64,000 nucleotides of DNA from Oscillospiraceae bacterium (GTDB lineage Bacteria > Bacillota > Clostridia > Oscillospirales > Ruminococcaceae), in NCBI GenBank assembly GCA_015066115.1, contig SVOZ01000006.1, positions 1 to 64,000 on the forward strand. The letters are read 5' to 3'. Made by a program: the position numbers and the translations under genes. Shown here piece by piece: positions 41,425-51,433 of the stretch. The first letter of the stretch is position 1. Each line of letters begins with the position of its first letter. The notes under the pieces are model-generated. The model did not search any database and was not told the origin of the DNA. It saw only the letters and a program-made list of their open reading frames with translations.

Positions 41425-42942
41425 CTAAAATTTCCAATTTGCCATATCGGCAAAAACATCATATTCGGTAACCTCAGAATTTGAGCCGAGGGTTGCCGAG
41501 AAAACCGAAGCACCGCTACGATAAAGAAGCGGAATAAATGGAGTGTTTAAATCAAAGGTGCGCAGAAAATCATCTAAGGTTATTTCAGATGAAAGATACT
41601 GATTGTAGGAATTAAGCGTTTCACCGGCGTCATTGCAGGCATTAAGAGCACCGGCAGAGAGCAATGATGAAATATTGTTATCGGCAGTTAATTTAACCTC
41701 GCCGATAAACAGGTCATAATCGCCTGAGGAAATGCGATTTTTGTAATCGGCCGCATTCTCCTCTATAAGCTCAACCTTAATTCCAGCCGCCTCTAAATTA
41801 AGCTTTACAGACTGGGCGGCTCGCATCCTTGCTGTGTTATCCTTATTTACTGCGAGGCGAAGGGCAACCGCAGTTTCATCTGCAGCAGTATAAAAGCCGC
41901 TTTCATCCTTTTGAGAAAGGCCACAAATAGCAAAAAGCTGGTTAGCGGCGCCTATATCGTTTGCGGCAATGGTGTAGCCCTTGCTGTTTAAATCAGCCGC
42001 ACGCGGATGAAATGGCGATGCAGTTGCAAACCCGAAACCTGCATAGGCATCGGAAAGGATATTGTTTCTGTTAAGGCAGAGCGAAAGCGCCTTTCTGAAA
42101 TCACGATTTGCAAGATTTAAATTATTGCTGTTTACGCCGAGGTAAACAAGATTATTCATTAAAACAGAAGAGCTTTTTGCAGAAGCGACCTTAAAATCAG
42201 AGGAATAGTCTGCATAAACAAAATTTACACTGCCTATTTTAATCATATCCGGCAGCGTCGAATACTTATGAATCTCAACAAGCGATATTTTTTCAACGCT
42301 TGTCTTTTTAAGCTTATTGTACTCATTTAAAACAAGCCCGTCAGAAGCGCTGTCACTTAAAAACCTATATCTTCCGCTTCCCACAGCAAAGCTCTTATTT
42401 GAGCCGCCTTTAATAATCGGGAAGGTCAGATTTTTAGAAAAATTGCGATCAGCCTTTTTAAGCGTAAATACAACGGAATTATCCTTAACGACGCAGGAGC
42501 TTACATTCTGCAGTCTCTGCAAATAATAAGCGCTGTTTTTAGCGGCAGAATACGAAGCGGCAACATCCTTAAGCGTTACGTCGCTTCCGTCTGAAAATTT
42601 AAGTCCTTTTTTAAGGGACACACTGCACATATTGCCTTCAAGCACGATTTTTTCTGCCATAGACATTGAAACAGAAAAATCGGTGTTCAAGGTTACAAGA
42701 CTGTCATACAAAAGTGTCCCAAGATGGAAATTTGCACTTTGCTTTGCAGAATAAGGATTCAGCGAATCATTTTTAAAAAACGGAAGAGAAAATGCAAAGT
42801 CCGCCTCTGTCTGCGTCAGATGAGAAGAGGTTTCAGAGCCTGCTATCTGTCCGCTTGAGGAAGAAGTCGGATCATTAAAAGAACAAGAGGTGAGGGTTGA
42901 AAAACACAAGATCAGGCATAAGAGCCAGGCAGTTTTTTTCAA
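41425..42942 (-). CDS. Peptide/nickel-type ABC solute-binding lipoprotein
   Basis: A family 5 solute-binding protein (505 residues) with signal peptide and lipobox LTSC (Cys about 20). The mature part shows NPYSAKQSANFHLGTLLYDSL, the family helix FSDGSDVTLKDVAASYSAAK, LVYLGVNSNNLNLANRDFRKAL and the C-terminal NTPFIPLLYRSG. It would bind peptides or similar on the outer face. No permease or ATPase gene is nearby, so it is an orphan here. TTG 42942 fits the RBS GGAGG better than GTG 42951, which overlaps it. It lies 9 bases upstream of rlmD. Confidence 0.88.
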   Translation of the reverse strand: MKKTAWLLCLILCFSTLTSCSFNDPTSSSSGQIAGSETSSHLTQTEADFAFSLPFFKNDSLNPYSAKQSANFHLGTLLYDSLVTLNTDFSVSMSMAEKIVLEGNMCSVSLKKGLKFSDGSDVTLKDVAASYSAAKNSAYYLQRLQNVSSCVVKDNSVVFTLKKADRNFSKNLTFPIIKGGSNKSFAVGSGRYRFLSDSASDGLVLNEYNKLKKTSVEKISLVEIHKYSTLPDMIKIGSVNFVYADYSSDFKVASAKSSSVLMNNLVYLGVNSNNLNLANRDFRKALSLCLNRNNILSDAYAGFGFATASPFHPRAADLNSKGYTIAANDIGAANQLFAICGLSQKDESGFYTAADETAVALRLAVNKDNTARMRAAQSVKLNLEAAGIKVELIEENAADYKNRISSGDYDLFIGEVKLTADNNISSLLSAGALNACNDAGETLNSYNQYLSSEITLDDFLRTFDLNTPFIPLLYRSGASVFSATLGSNSEVTEYDVFADMANWKF

Positions 42943-42979
42943 ACCATTCACCTCCTTTAAGTTTTAATATTTAGCTTGT

Positions 42980-45067
42980 TTAAATTCTGTGCAGAATTTC
43001 TGTGTATGTAGGCATAGGCCAATCCTTTTTGTCGATCATGGGTTCTATACTGTCACAAGCTTTTCTAAGTTCATTCATTGCAGGGATAATTTCATCTCTG
43101 CACCACTCCGCTTTTTCGCTCCACAGCTCAATATCGGCAAGATTATTAACCTTTTTGGAAAGAACTATGGTACAGTTTGTAATCTCGTCAATACGTGCGG
43201 AAAGCTCCTTGGTTATTCTGTCAAGCGCTTTACAGGGAGCATTTACACCTGCAAGATTTGCAGCAGATGCAGCAACATCTCCTGCATATTTTATGCAGGC
43301 AGGCAATATCTGTCTTGATGCCATTTCAAGCATTGTATCTGCCTCGATATTGATTGTTTTTACGTAGTTTTCAAGGCAAATTTCATATCTTGAAATACAC
43401 TCTGTTCTGTTAAGAACACCATACTTTTCAAAAAGCTCGATGTTTTTAGGATCAGCCATTGCCTTAGCGGCATCAACGGTGCTTCTCATAATGCATAAAC
43501 CGCGGCGCTGAGCCTCAGCCTGCCACTCTTCAGAATAGTTGTTTCCGTTAAATATTATTCTGCCGTGGTTTTTAACTGTATATGCAACAAGGTCCATTAC
43601 CCCCTCTTCAATGCTTCTTGCATATTCAAGGCGATTTGCAATATACTCAAGCGCATCAGCACAGGCAGTGTTCATAATATAAGTCGAAACCGCAACCGAT
43701 GCAGAAGAGCCAACCATTCTGAACTCAAACTTATTGCCTGTATAGGCAAAGGGAGAGGTGCGGTTACGGTCAGATGTGTCACTATTAAGCGTTGGAAGTA
43801 CGGCAATATCATCAAGAAGCTTTCTGCTGTGAAATGCGTTCTGTTCAGTGTGATTTGCGATACTGTTAAGGATACTTGTTAAGTCCTCACCGAGATAGAT
43901 TGAAATAATGCTCGGCGGAGCCTCATGTCCGCCAAGGCGGCAATCGTTTCCTGCCGAGGCGGCAGAAAATCTTATAAGGTCCTGATATTTATCAACAGCG
44001 ATAATAACAGCACAAAGGAAGGTTAAAAACTTAAGGTTATGTTCGGGATGCTTGCCGCTTGAAAAAAGGCTTTTACCCATGTCTGAATTAAGCGACCAGT
44101 TGTTATGTTTGCCGGAACCATTAACTCCGTTAAAAGGCTTTTCGTGAAGCAGGCAGGCAAGGCCAAGCTTTTTAGCCTCAATGCGCATTGTTTCCATTAT
44201 TATCTGGTTATGGTCGCAGGCTTTATTTGCCTCGGCATAAAGAGGTGCAAGCTCATGCTGTGCAGGAGCGGCCTCGTTATGTTTGGTTTTTGATGCAACA
44301 CCCATTTGCCAAAGCTCGCTGTCAAGCTTATGCATAAACTCAGAAATGCGCAGGCGAATTCTTCCGCAATAATGGTCGCCCATTTCCTGACCTTTTACAG
44401 TTTTTGCTCCAAACAAGGTTCTTCCGCAGATCTTAAGGTCAAGGCGGTTTTCGTAATCCTCACGGTCAACAAGGAAATACTCCTGCTCTGCTCCAACTGT
44501 GGGGATAACGCGGGTAGTTTCATTGTCGCCAAGGCATCTGAGCACGCGCAAAGCCTGCTTTGAAACAGCGGCATTTGAGCGCACTAACGGCGTTTTATGG
44601 TCAAGAGCCTCGCCGTTATAGGAACAGAAGGCCGTGGGGATATATAAGCTATTATCCTTTACAAAGGCAGGTGTATTGGGATCCCAAACTGTGTATCCTC
44701 TTGCCTCAAAGGTTACTCTAAGGCCGCCAGAAGGAAAGCTCGAAGCATCGGGCTCGCCCTTTACAAGCTCTTTTCCCGAAAATTCAAGCATTGGCTTTCC
44801 GTCAAAAGTAGGGTTAAGAAAGGCATCAAATTTTCCTGCAGTTGCATTATTCATGGGCTGGAACCAGTGAGTAAAATGGGTGGCGCCTTGCTCAATTGCC
44901 CACTGCTTCATAGCGCCTGCAACGGTCTGAGCAAGCTCAATATTGAGCGGAAGGCCCTTCTTTATAGTCAGAACAAGACTATTATAAGCTTCCTCGGGCA
45001 AACGCTCTTTCATAACCTCATCATTAAAAACTCGGCTACCAAATTTTTTCTCCAGCTCTGTTATCAT
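42980..45067 (-). CDS. glnN: Type III glutamine synthetase
   Basis: The 695-residue length and sequence mark the GSIII class: THWFQPMNNATAGKFDAFL, PTAFCSYNGEALDHKTPLVR, GAEQEYFLVDR (metal Glu), KHNEAAPAQHELAPLY, NGSGKHNNWS (ATP/glutamate site) and NRTSPFAYTGNKFEFR. It makes glutamine from glutamate and ammonia in the cytosol. Such enzymes are frequent in Clostridia and Bacteroides. RBS TAGGAGT precedes ATG 45067. It is a single gene divergent from ychF. Confidence 0.95.
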   Translation of the reverse strand: MITELEKKFGSRVFNDEVMKERLPEEAYNSLVLTIKKGLPLNIELAQTVAGAMKQWAIEQGATHFTHWFQPMNNATAGKFDAFLNPTFDGKPMLEFSGKELVKGEPDASSFPSGGLRVTFEARGYTVWDPNTPAFVKDNSLYIPTAFCSYNGEALDHKTPLVRSNAAVSKQALRVLRCLGDNETTRVIPTVGAEQEYFLVDREDYENRLDLKICGRTLFGAKTVKGQEMGDHYCGRIRLRISEFMHKLDSELWQMGVASKTKHNEAAPAQHELAPLYAEANKACDHNQIIMETMRIEAKKLGLACLLHEKPFNGVNGSGKHNNWSLNSDMGKSLFSSGKHPEHNLKFLTFLCAVIIAVDKYQDLIRFSAASAGNDCRLGGHEAPPSIISIYLGEDLTSILNSIANHTEQNAFHSRKLLDDIAVLPTLNSDTSDRNRTSPFAYTGNKFEFRMVGSSASVAVSTYIMNTACADALEYIANRLEYARSIEEGVMDLVAYTVKNHGRIIFNGNNYSEEWQAEAQRRGLCIMRSTVDAAKAMADPKNIELFEKYGVLNRTECISRYEICLENYVKTINIEADTMLEMASRQILPACIKYAGDVAASAANLAGVNAPCKALDRITKELSARIDEITNCTIVLSKKVNNLADIELWSEKAEWCRDEIIPAMNELRKACDSIEPMIDKKDWPMPTYTEILHRI

Positions 45068-45102
45068 ATCAATTACTCCTAACAGATAAATTTATTCAGT
45101 AT

Positions 45103-45192
45103 ATTATACCACAGCTTTTAGTTATTTGTAAATATCCAACAGGTAAATTTATGTTATTTTAACTTGAAAAAAGTTAGAATATATCTTATAAT
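45103..45192. promoter_or_regulatory. Divergent promoters of glnN and ychF
   Basis: Leftward for glnN: TTACAA (45126-45131), 17-base spacer, TATAAT (45103-45108). Rightward for ychF: TTGAAA (45164-45169), 17-base spacer, TATAAT (45187-45192). The two do not overlap. Confidence 0.7.
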
Positions 45193-45227
45193 ATATAAAG
45201 CATAACTTTTTCGGAGGATGAAAATAA

Positions 45228-46322
45228 ATGAAGCTTGGTATCGTAGGGCTTCCGAATGTCGGAAAAAGCACTTTATTTAACGCAATTACAAACGCAGGAG
45301 CACAATGTGCAAACTATCCTTTTTGCACAATTGAGCCTAATGTCGGAATGGTTACTGTTCCCGACTACCGTCTTGATGAGCTTGAAAAAATGTACGACTC
45401 TGACAAGAAAACCTATGCAGTTATCGAATTTGTTGATATTGCAGGTCTTGTAAAGGGCGCATCAAAGGGCGAGGGTCTCGGAAACAAGTTCCTTGCAAAT
45501 ATACGCGAGGTTGACGCAATTATTCACGTTGTGCGCTGTTTTGAGGATACAAATATAGTTCACGTTGACGGCTCTGTCGGTCCAAAGCGTGACATAGAAA
45601 CAATTAACCTTGAGTTAATTTTCTCGGACATTGAGGTGCTTGACCGCCGCATTGACCGCACCAAAAAAGCACTTAAAGGCGACAAATCTCTTGCCGCCGA
45701 GATCGCACTTCTTGAAAGGCTTAAGGCGCACTTGGAAGAGGGCGTTTCTGCGCGAAGCTTTGAGCGAAGCGATGATGAGGACAAGATCCTCTCTACCATT
45801 TCCCTGCTTTCTGACAAGCCCGTTATCTACGCCGCAAATATGAAAGAGGATGATTTCCTCGGCGGAATTGATGATAACGTTTTTTACAAAGAGGTTTCTG
45901 AAATCGCCGCTTCTGAAAAGTCCGGAGTTCTTCCCATTTGTGCAAAAATTGAGGAAGAGATCTCGGATATGGACGATGAGGACAAGCTTATGTTCCTTAA
46001 CGACATTGGCTTAGAAGAGTCGGGACTTGACAGACTTGTAAAAGAATCATATTCCCTTTTAGGTCTTATCTCCTTCCTCACTGCAGGAAAGCAGGAAGTC
46101 CGCGCCTGGACAATAACAAGAGGCACAAAAGCTCCCCAGGCGGCAGGAAAAATCCACACAGATTTTGAGCGTGGATTCATTCGTGCAGAAATTATTTCTT
46201 ATGACGAGCTTATGGCAAACGGAAGCATTGCCGCCGCAAAAGAAAAAGGACTTGTTCGCCTTGAAGGTAAAGAATATGTTATGAAGGACGGAGATGTTAC
46301 ACTTTTCCGTTTTAACGTTTAA
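45228..46322 (+). CDS. ychF: Redox-regulated/ribosome-binding ATPase YchF
   Basis: A universal OBG-family P-loop ATPase of 364 residues. G1 is [16 protein letters not shown]3 is [16 protein letters not shown], the G4 position reads AANMKEDD (the variant that gives ATP preference), a coiled-coil insert lies about 125-170, and the TGS-like C-terminus includes [20 protein letters not shown]. It has a strong promoter and RBS CGGAGG. It acts in the cytosol with ribosomes. Confidence 0.97.
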   Translation: MKLGIVGLPNVGKSTLFNAITNAGAQCANYPFCTIEPNVGMVTVPDYRLDELEKMYDSDKKTYAVIEFVDIAGLVKGASKGEGLGNKFLANIREVDAIIHVVRCFEDTNIVHVDGSVGPKRDIETINLELIFSDIEVLDRRIDRTKKALKGDKSLAAEIALLERLKAHLEEGVSARSFERSDDEDKILSTISLLSDKPVIYAANMKEDDFLGGIDDNVFYKEVSEIAASEKSGVLPICAKIEEEISDMDDEDKLMFLNDIGLEESGLDRLVKESYSLLGLISFLTAGKQEVRAWTITRGTKAPQAAGKIHTDFERGFIRAEIISYDELMANGSIAAAKEKGLVRLEGKEYVMKDGDVTLFRFNV

Positions 46323-46329
46323 CTTTAAA

Positions 46330-46354
46330 AAACCTCGGGCAACCCCGAGGTTTT
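46330..46354 (+). terminator. Terminator after ychF
   Basis: Stem AAACCTCGGG/CCCGAGGTTT with a 4-base loop and T run. Confidence 0.85.
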
Positions 46355-46374
46355 GTTTTTAGGGAGTGAATAAA

Positions 46375-47772
46375 ATGAAAAAGCTTTTATTGGTTTTATT
46401 CTCTGTTTTGTTTATTGCCGTTTTTGGTTTGACCTGTTTTGCAAATTCCGGGCAAACAAGCTGGCAAGGCTCATCAAATGCAGGCACGGTTATTTTTGAC
46501 AAGGACTGCCCTATTGAAGTAGAAAAAGAAAAGCTCGTTTTTGATATTCCCGAGTTTCCCTCTACATATTACGAAAGCTCCGAGGATTTTCTTGACTACA
46601 GCGCAAGCGTTACCGCACAGTACACCTTTAAAAACCCTGCGGATTATGACGTAACTGCGACACTTGCTTTTCCTTTCGGCGTTCTGCCTTCATACACATA
46701 TTTTGACGACTTTGCTATTGATTTTGAAAAATACGATGTTACTGTAAACGGCGGCAAAATAGGCAAAAAACAGCGCCACACTCTTTTTACAGGCTATGAA
46801 TATTTTGACTACAAAGAAGAAGGCAAAAAGCTTCGCGACAGCTATGTAGAGGATGATTTTTTCTCGCCCGACCTGCCTGTTAAGGTTTATGTATATGAAG
46901 TAAACGGCATTGATGACAGTTTATTTAGCGCATATATCTCAGCTTCATTTTCTGAAGACGGAGAAAAAACTCGGATTATGGTTTCAGACTGCTGGGGACA
47001 CGAATACAAAAACAACAAGGTCCATACAGGGCTAAATGTTGAAAACAAATCCTCGGTATATGTATATGCCATCGGAGAAGACATTAAAAATCTGCCCGAA
47101 TGGAAAATGTATCACGATTCAAGCAAGGAGGTTCAAGTAGAAGGCGGAAGCGTAGACCTTTTATTTACTGATGACCGCACCTTTAAAGACATAGCAACAA
47201 TGTTCCACCTTGAAGAAACAACAAATGTTACCGAAGTTGACTGGTACAATGCAACGGTTGACTATTTAAACAGTCAAACCTTTGATGAATTCTTTTTAGG
47301 TTCTGACATTGATATTAAATTTACACCCTACAACTTTATGAGATGGTACGAATATGAGATTGAGATCGGTGCAGGAGAAAAACTTTTAAACACCGTTACT
47401 GCGCCGCTCTATCCAACAATAAACGAAGGCTATGAGCCTGCCGTTTACGAATACAACTATCTTTTATCACCCGCAAAAAGCTGGTCATCATTTAAAGACT
47501 TAGATATAGAAATCAATACGCCTTTTTATCTTATTAACAGCAATTTGGGTGGTTTTGAAAAAGATGTTGAAAGCTACACCCTTTTTCTTAATTCACTTCC
47601 AAAAGACGAACTTAATTTCACTCTTTGCTCAGAAAAAGATCCGGAAGAAATAAGGATTCCAATTTATGTTCCATACGAAATATTGGTGCTGGCTGTTATA
47701 ATTATGGCTGCAATTATCCTTGTTTTAGTTATAGTTGTTATTGTTTTGATCGTTAAGCGCAAAAAGAAATAA
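46375..47772 (+). CDS. Unrecognised exported protein with C-terminal membrane anchor
   Basis: A signal peptide (LLLVLFSVLFIAVFGLTCFA, cleavage near residue 23) and a C-terminal membrane helix (about 440-460) followed by KRKKK give an outward-facing, membrane-anchored protein of 465 residues. The ectodomain is rich in Asp, Tyr and Phe and looks beta-structured. I recognise no catalytic motif or family. ATG 46375 is preferred over GTG 46366 because AGGGAG is properly spaced. It lies 53 bases after ychF past a terminator, so it may depend on partial read-through or an unseen promoter. Confidence 0.75.
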   Translation: MKKLLLVLFSVLFIAVFGLTCFANSGQTSWQGSSNAGTVIFDKDCPIEVEKEKLVFDIPEFPSTYYESSEDFLDYSASVTAQYTFKNPADYDVTATLAFPFGVLPSYTYFDDFAIDFEKYDVTVNGGKIGKKQRHTLFTGYEYFDYKEEGKKLRDSYVEDDFFSPDLPVKVYVYEVNGIDDSLFSAYISASFSEDGEKTRIMVSDCWGHEYKNNKVHTGLNVENKSSVYVYAIGEDIKNLPEWKMYHDSSKEVQVEGGSVDLLFTDDRTFKDIATMFHLEETTNVTEVDWYNATVDYLNSQTFDEFFLGSDIDIKFTPYNFMRWYEYEIEIGAGEKLLNTVTAPLYPTINEGYEPAVYEYNYLLSPAKSWSSFKDLDIEINTPFYLINSNLGGFEKDVESYTLFLNSLPKDELNFTLCSEKDPEEIRIPIYVPYEILVLAVIIMAAIILVLVIVVIVLIVKRKKK

Positions 47773-47784
47773 CGCGTCAATATA

Positions 47785-47811
47785 AAAGGCAAGCTCAATG
47801 AGCTTGCCTTT
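47785..47811. terminator. Terminator between the anchored protein and the U32 peptidase
   Basis: Stem AAAGGCAAGCTCA/TGAGCTTGCCTTT, 13 bases; T run TTATTTTT on the plus side, so mainly for the forward gene, with use on the other strand possible. Confidence 0.8.
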
Positions 47812-49033
47812 ATTTTTCAATTCTGATTATGCTTCCCTTTGCAACAGGCACAGAGCAGTCGAATGAATACTGTGACATTGGGTGATTTGCGTTTTCGCAA
47901 GGCTTTCCCTCGACATCACAAAGGTTTTTAACCTCTACTTCAAAAGGCTTTATCTGAGGCGAAAGAATTTCAACAATCTGCCCCTCTTGCATTCCGTTTT
48001 TAGAGGTAAAATACACCTTTCCGTCCTTATAATCGTCAGCAAGTGCGGCAATATCATAGTTTCTTACATAGCCGCCGCTTTGATAACACTGGCCATTTTC
48101 GGGTCGCCCGAAATAGAAGCCTGTAGTGTATTCCCTGTGGCTTACCTTGTAAACCTCATCATACATCCAGCTGTTTTCATTTTCGGGCATTTTGCCGTTT
48201 TTTAAATAGTAATCAAGAACATTGCGATAGGCATTTGTTACCACCGCAACATAGTAAGACGACTTTGCTCTTCCCTCAATTTTAAGGCTTGAAATTCCCG
48301 CATCGCAAAGCTTGTCTATATGCTCTATCATACACATATCCTTGCTGTTTAAGATATAGGTTCCTTCAGGCTCTTCAAAAACGGGAAAATACTCGCCCGG
48401 TCTTTTCTGCTCCATAAGGTAATACTGCCAGCGGCAAGGCTGAGAGCATTCGCCACGGTTTGCATCGCGGTTTGTCATATAATTTGAAATGGTGCATCTT
48501 CCCGAAAATGACATACACATTGCGCCGTGCACAAAGGTTTCAAGCTCCAAATCGGGATTGGTTTTGTCCCTTATCGTCTTGATGTCATCAAAGCAAAGCT
48601 CGCGCGCAAGCACAACCCTCTTTGCGCCCATTTCATAAAAGGTGTTGGCTGATGCGTAATTCACTATTCCTGCCTGAGTTGAGATATGAACCTCTGCATC
48701 AGGCACCGTCTTTTTAAGAAGCGAAAGAACGCCGACATCCGAAACTATAAAAGCATCAACACCGCAAAGTGCGGCATTTTTAAGATATTCCTGCATTCTG
48801 TCCATTTCGCTGTTAGTGGGCAGGGTGTTGCAGGTTAAATAGATGCGTTTATTAAGCGCGTGAGCCGCCTCAGCAGCCTTTTTCATCTGCTCAAAGCCAA
48901 AGTTTGCCGCAGCGGCACGCATTCCAAATTCGTTTCCGCCGATATATATTGCATCGGCGCCGAAATTAAGCGCGGCGTCAAGCCTTTCCATATCCCCAAC
49001 GGGACTTAAAAGTTCCGGTTTATTAATAATCAT
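47810..49033 (-). CDS. U32-family protein, probable tRNA 5-hydroxyuridine synthesis factor
   Basis: A 407-residue U32 protein with the signature ETFVHGAMCMSFSGRC (about 165-180) and further Cys in GECSQPCRW, which supports an iron-sulfur or related site. The N-terminal TIM-like part reads PELLSPVGDMERLDAALNFG. In Bacillus subtilis, mltG (yrrL) is followed by yrrM and the U32 genes yrrN and yrrO. The latter pair (TrhP) hydroxylates wobble uridine in tRNA. The same neighbour here, mltG 2 bases upstream, suggests that role over a true peptidase. Confidence 0.88.
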   Translation of the reverse strand: MIINKPELLSPVGDMERLDAALNFGADAIYIGGNEFGMRAAAANFGFEQMKKAAEAAHALNKRIYLTCNTLPTNSEMDRMQEYLKNAALCGVDAFIVSDVGVLSLLKKTVPDAEVHISTQAGIVNYASANTFYEMGAKRVVLARELCFDDIKTIRDKTNPDLELETFVHGAMCMSFSGRCTISNYMTNRDANRGECSQPCRWQYYLMEQKRPGEYFPVFEEPEGTYILNSKDMCMIEHIDKLCDAGISSLKIEGRAKSSYYVAVVTNAYRNVLDYYLKNGKMPENENSWMYDEVYKVSHREYTTGFYFGRPENGQCYQSGGYVRNYDIAALADDYKDGKVYFTSKNGMQEGQIVEILSPQIKPFEVEVKNLCDVEGKPCENANHPMSQYSFDCSVPVAKGSIIRIEK

Positions 49034-49034
49034 T

Positions 49035-50258
49035 TTAATCCTCTAAACTTGCATTTACCCTCTGCGCAGTGTTGCAATTTTTAAGATGCTGTGCATAGGT
49101 AGTTGAATAGTAATATTTTCCTGTATTATCTGTTACAAAGTAATAATAGTTAGTTTTATCGGGGAAAAGCGCGGCACGGATTGCCTCTTTTGTGGGATTA
49201 CAGATGGGGCCGGGCATAAGTCCTTGTCGCTTATATGTGTTATAAGCATCGTAAAGCTCCTGATACTCATAGGCAATACTCGGCTTAATTGCCCGCTCCA
49301 CATAATTTATAGTAACATCCGACTGAAGATTTGGGAACATTGTGCTGTTAAGTCTGTTATGGAAAACCGACGAAACCCTTCCCATATGATTTACGTTTCC
49401 TGCCTCGGCCTGAATAAGCGATGCGATTGTTAAGATCTCATCAAATGAATATTCCGAGTTTTTAACAGCGTCTTTAATTTCCGAGTCCATATGCTTTACA
49501 AAGTTTGCAAAGAACTTTTTGGCAATTCCCTCGTAATCATCTGTACCAACATAAAACTCATATTTATCGGGATAGAAATATCCCTCATATTTATAGTAGC
49601 GGTACTTATTTGCGGGAACGTCTTTAATAAACTCGTACTCTACCGCCATTCTTTCAACGGCTTTTGTAAATTCATTTATATCAGAAATAACGCCCTTTTC
49701 TTTAAGCTCTTTTGCGATGTCATAAAGATTCCAGCCTTCAATAACCGTTATTTCTACAACGTCATCCTTTTTAACAAGTCTTTTAAGCTCTTTTGTTATA
49801 TCGGCATAGGACATATTTTTAGAAAATGTGTGGTAGCCGTACTGGAAGCCTTCAGTGTCGCCGAATTTACAATAAACTCTGAAAAGAAGGGGCAGGTCAA
49901 TAATATCGCTTTCATAAAGAGTTTGAGCAATCTGAGCAGAGCTGGAGCCTCTTTCGATATAAACATCCTTTTCCTCGATTGAGCTAAATTCAAGTCCGTA
50001 AATATCCTTAAATCCAAATATTATCAAAACTGCAAGCAATGCCGAAACAAGAAAAATTATCAGCATTCTTAAAAGAACAGGCATCTTTTTTCTTTTCTTT
50101 TTACTAACTGCAGGGCGATGATTATCGTTTTCCTCTGTCTGCTCTTGTTCCTGCTCGATTTCTGCTTGAGTTTCAAGGCTTTCTTCATTTAAAGCCTCAA
50201 AATCCTTATTTTCGTTTTCTTCGGGATTAGTTAGGTCATTGTATTTATTTTCATCCAT
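49035..50258 (-). CDS. mltG: Endolytic murein transglycosylase MltG
   Basis: A YceG-family glycan-strand-terminating enzyme of 407 residues. The cytosolic tail of about 60 residues is very acidic and Glu/Asn-rich, a membrane helix follows (about 65-87), then a LysM-like region and the catalytic domain with ASLIQAEAGN (catalytic Glu), RVSSVFHNRLN and PNLQSDVTINYV, and the terminal GPICNPTKEAIRAALFP. Acts at the outer face on nascent peptidoglycan. Translated with the 5-formyl-THF ligase gene 13 bases upstream and the U32 gene downstream. Confidence 0.94.
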   Translation of the reverse strand: MDENKYNDLTNPEENENKDFEALNEESLETQAEIEQEQEQTEENDNHRPAVSKKKRKKMPVLLRMLIIFLVSALLAVLIIFGFKDIYGLEFSSIEEKDVYIERGSSSAQIAQTLYESDIIDLPLLFRVYCKFGDTEGFQYGYHTFSKNMSYADITKELKRLVKKDDVVEITVIEGWNLYDIAKELKEKGVISDINEFTKAVERMAVEYEFIKDVPANKYRYYKYEGYFYPDKYEFYVGTDDYEGIAKKFFANFVKHMDSEIKDAVKNSEYSFDEILTIASLIQAEAGNVNHMGRVSSVFHNRLNSTMFPNLQSDVTINYVERAIKPSIAYEYQELYDAYNTYKRQGLMPGPICNPTKEAIRAALFPDKTNYYYFVTDNTGKYYYSTTYAQHLKNCNTAQRVNASLED

Positions 50259-50270
50259 CTGCTTTACCCC

Positions 50271-50861
50271 TCATCCTTTTTTAACATAAATTAATTTTTT
50301 GTCTGTGACAACTATATCTGCTGCAATATCGTACCTTTGATACGGAATACTTTCAAAAACAAAATCATCATGGCAAATTCCGATTTTACATATCGGATAA
50401 GTGCTCAAAAATCTATCATAGTAACCTTTACCATAACCCAAGCGATTACCTTTTATATCAAATGCAAGGGCAGGCATTATGCAAACAGCTTTATTAAAAT
50501 CCGTTAGCCTTGCATTTTCATTTGCCTTTGGCTCCAAAACTCCAAATCTGCTTTTTTCAAGAGAAGAAAAATCAGAGATTAAATAAAACTCCATTTTTCC
50601 ATCTAAATCAACACATCTTGGCAGTGCGACCCTTTTATGTAGCTTAAAAAGACAGTTTATTATTTCTTTTGTGTCAACCTCGTTTTGCATCGACATATAG
50701 CAAAGCACAGTTTCGGCAGAAACAAATTCCTTAACCTTAAAAAGGTTTTCAGCAAGGTTTAAATCAAGCTCGGCTTTGGTTTGCGCATCTATAGAATTTC
50801 TGCAGTCTTTAATCTTTTTTCTAAGCTCGTTTTTAGCTAAATCTATACTCATTTTTTGCAT
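50271..50861 (-). CDS. 5-formyltetrahydrofolate cyclo-ligase
   Basis: Recycles 5-formyl-THF to 5,10-methenyl-THF with ATP. The 196 residues (or 193) show the ATP-binding GNRLGYGKGYYDRFLS, FEVLEP-like FGVLEPK and the N-terminal AKNELRKKIKDCRN. ATG 50852 overlaps the DJ-1 stop (ATGA), which is a typical coupled start; ATG 50861 is the alternative. It belongs to the thyX-DUF2156-DJ1-ligase-mltG-U32 operon, with a folate link to ThyX. Confidence 0.93.
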   Translation of the reverse strand: MQKMSIDLAKNELRKKIKDCRNSIDAQTKAELDLNLAENLFKVKEFVSAETVLCYMSMQNEVDTKEIINCLFKLHKRVALPRCVDLDGKMEFYLISDFSSLEKSRFGVLEPKANENARLTDFNKAVCIMPALAFDIKGNRLGYGKGYYDRFLSTYPICKIGICHDDFVFESIPYQRYDIAADIVVTDKKLIYVKKG

Positions 50862-51394
50862 ATCATAGCCATAAACACCTTTTCGGCAGCATCCTTGCCT
50901 CTTAAAAGTTCAACAAGCTTATAAGCAAACTCAAAAACTGTTCCCGCACCGCGAGAAGTTATTATATTTCCATCGCAAACAACCCTGTCCATAACAACAT
51001 TTGCCTGAATAAGCTGCTCTTCAAATCCGGGGAAGCAACAAGCTTTTTTGCCTCTAAGAAATCCTTTGTGGCCTAAAATTGAGGGCGCGGCACAAATTGC
51101 CGCAATATACTTCCCATCCTGCTCTGCTCTATCAAGCGCATTACTTACGCATATAGACTTTTCAAGCTCTAAGGTTCCGGGCATTCCGCCGGGCAGAACA
51201 AGCATTTCAATTCCATCATCATAAACAAATTCAGCATCAGTTATATCAGCAATAACCTTTATCTGATGTGCTCCCGAAATCACCTTGTTTCCTATACCAA
51301 CAGTTGTTACGGGAATTTCGGCTCTGCGAATGTAATCTATTGTCGCAAGAGCCTCGATCTCTTCAAATCCGTGTGCTAAAAATACATAAACCAT
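50849..51394 (-). CDS. DJ-1/PfpI family protein
   Basis: A 181-residue DJ-1-type protein: VFLAHGFEEIEALATIDYIR, MLVLPGGMPGT and the nucleophile elbow IAAICAAPSILG with Cys at about residue 102. Family members have been called chaperones, deglycases and ThiJ-like; the true role is debated. Co-translated with the ligase gene downstream. Confidence 0.92.
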   Translation of the reverse strand: MVYVFLAHGFEEIEALATIDYIRRAEIPVTTVGIGNKVISGAHQIKVIADITDAEFVYDDGIEMLVLPGGMPGTLELEKSICVSNALDRAEQDGKYIAAICAAPSILGHKGFLRGKKACCFPGFEEQLIQANVVMDRVVCDGNIITSRGAGTVFEFAYKLVELLRGKDAAEKVFMAMICKK

Positions 51395-51433
51395 AGTAAT
51401 TCTCCGTTTCTTATTCTGTGAAGTTAAACAACT

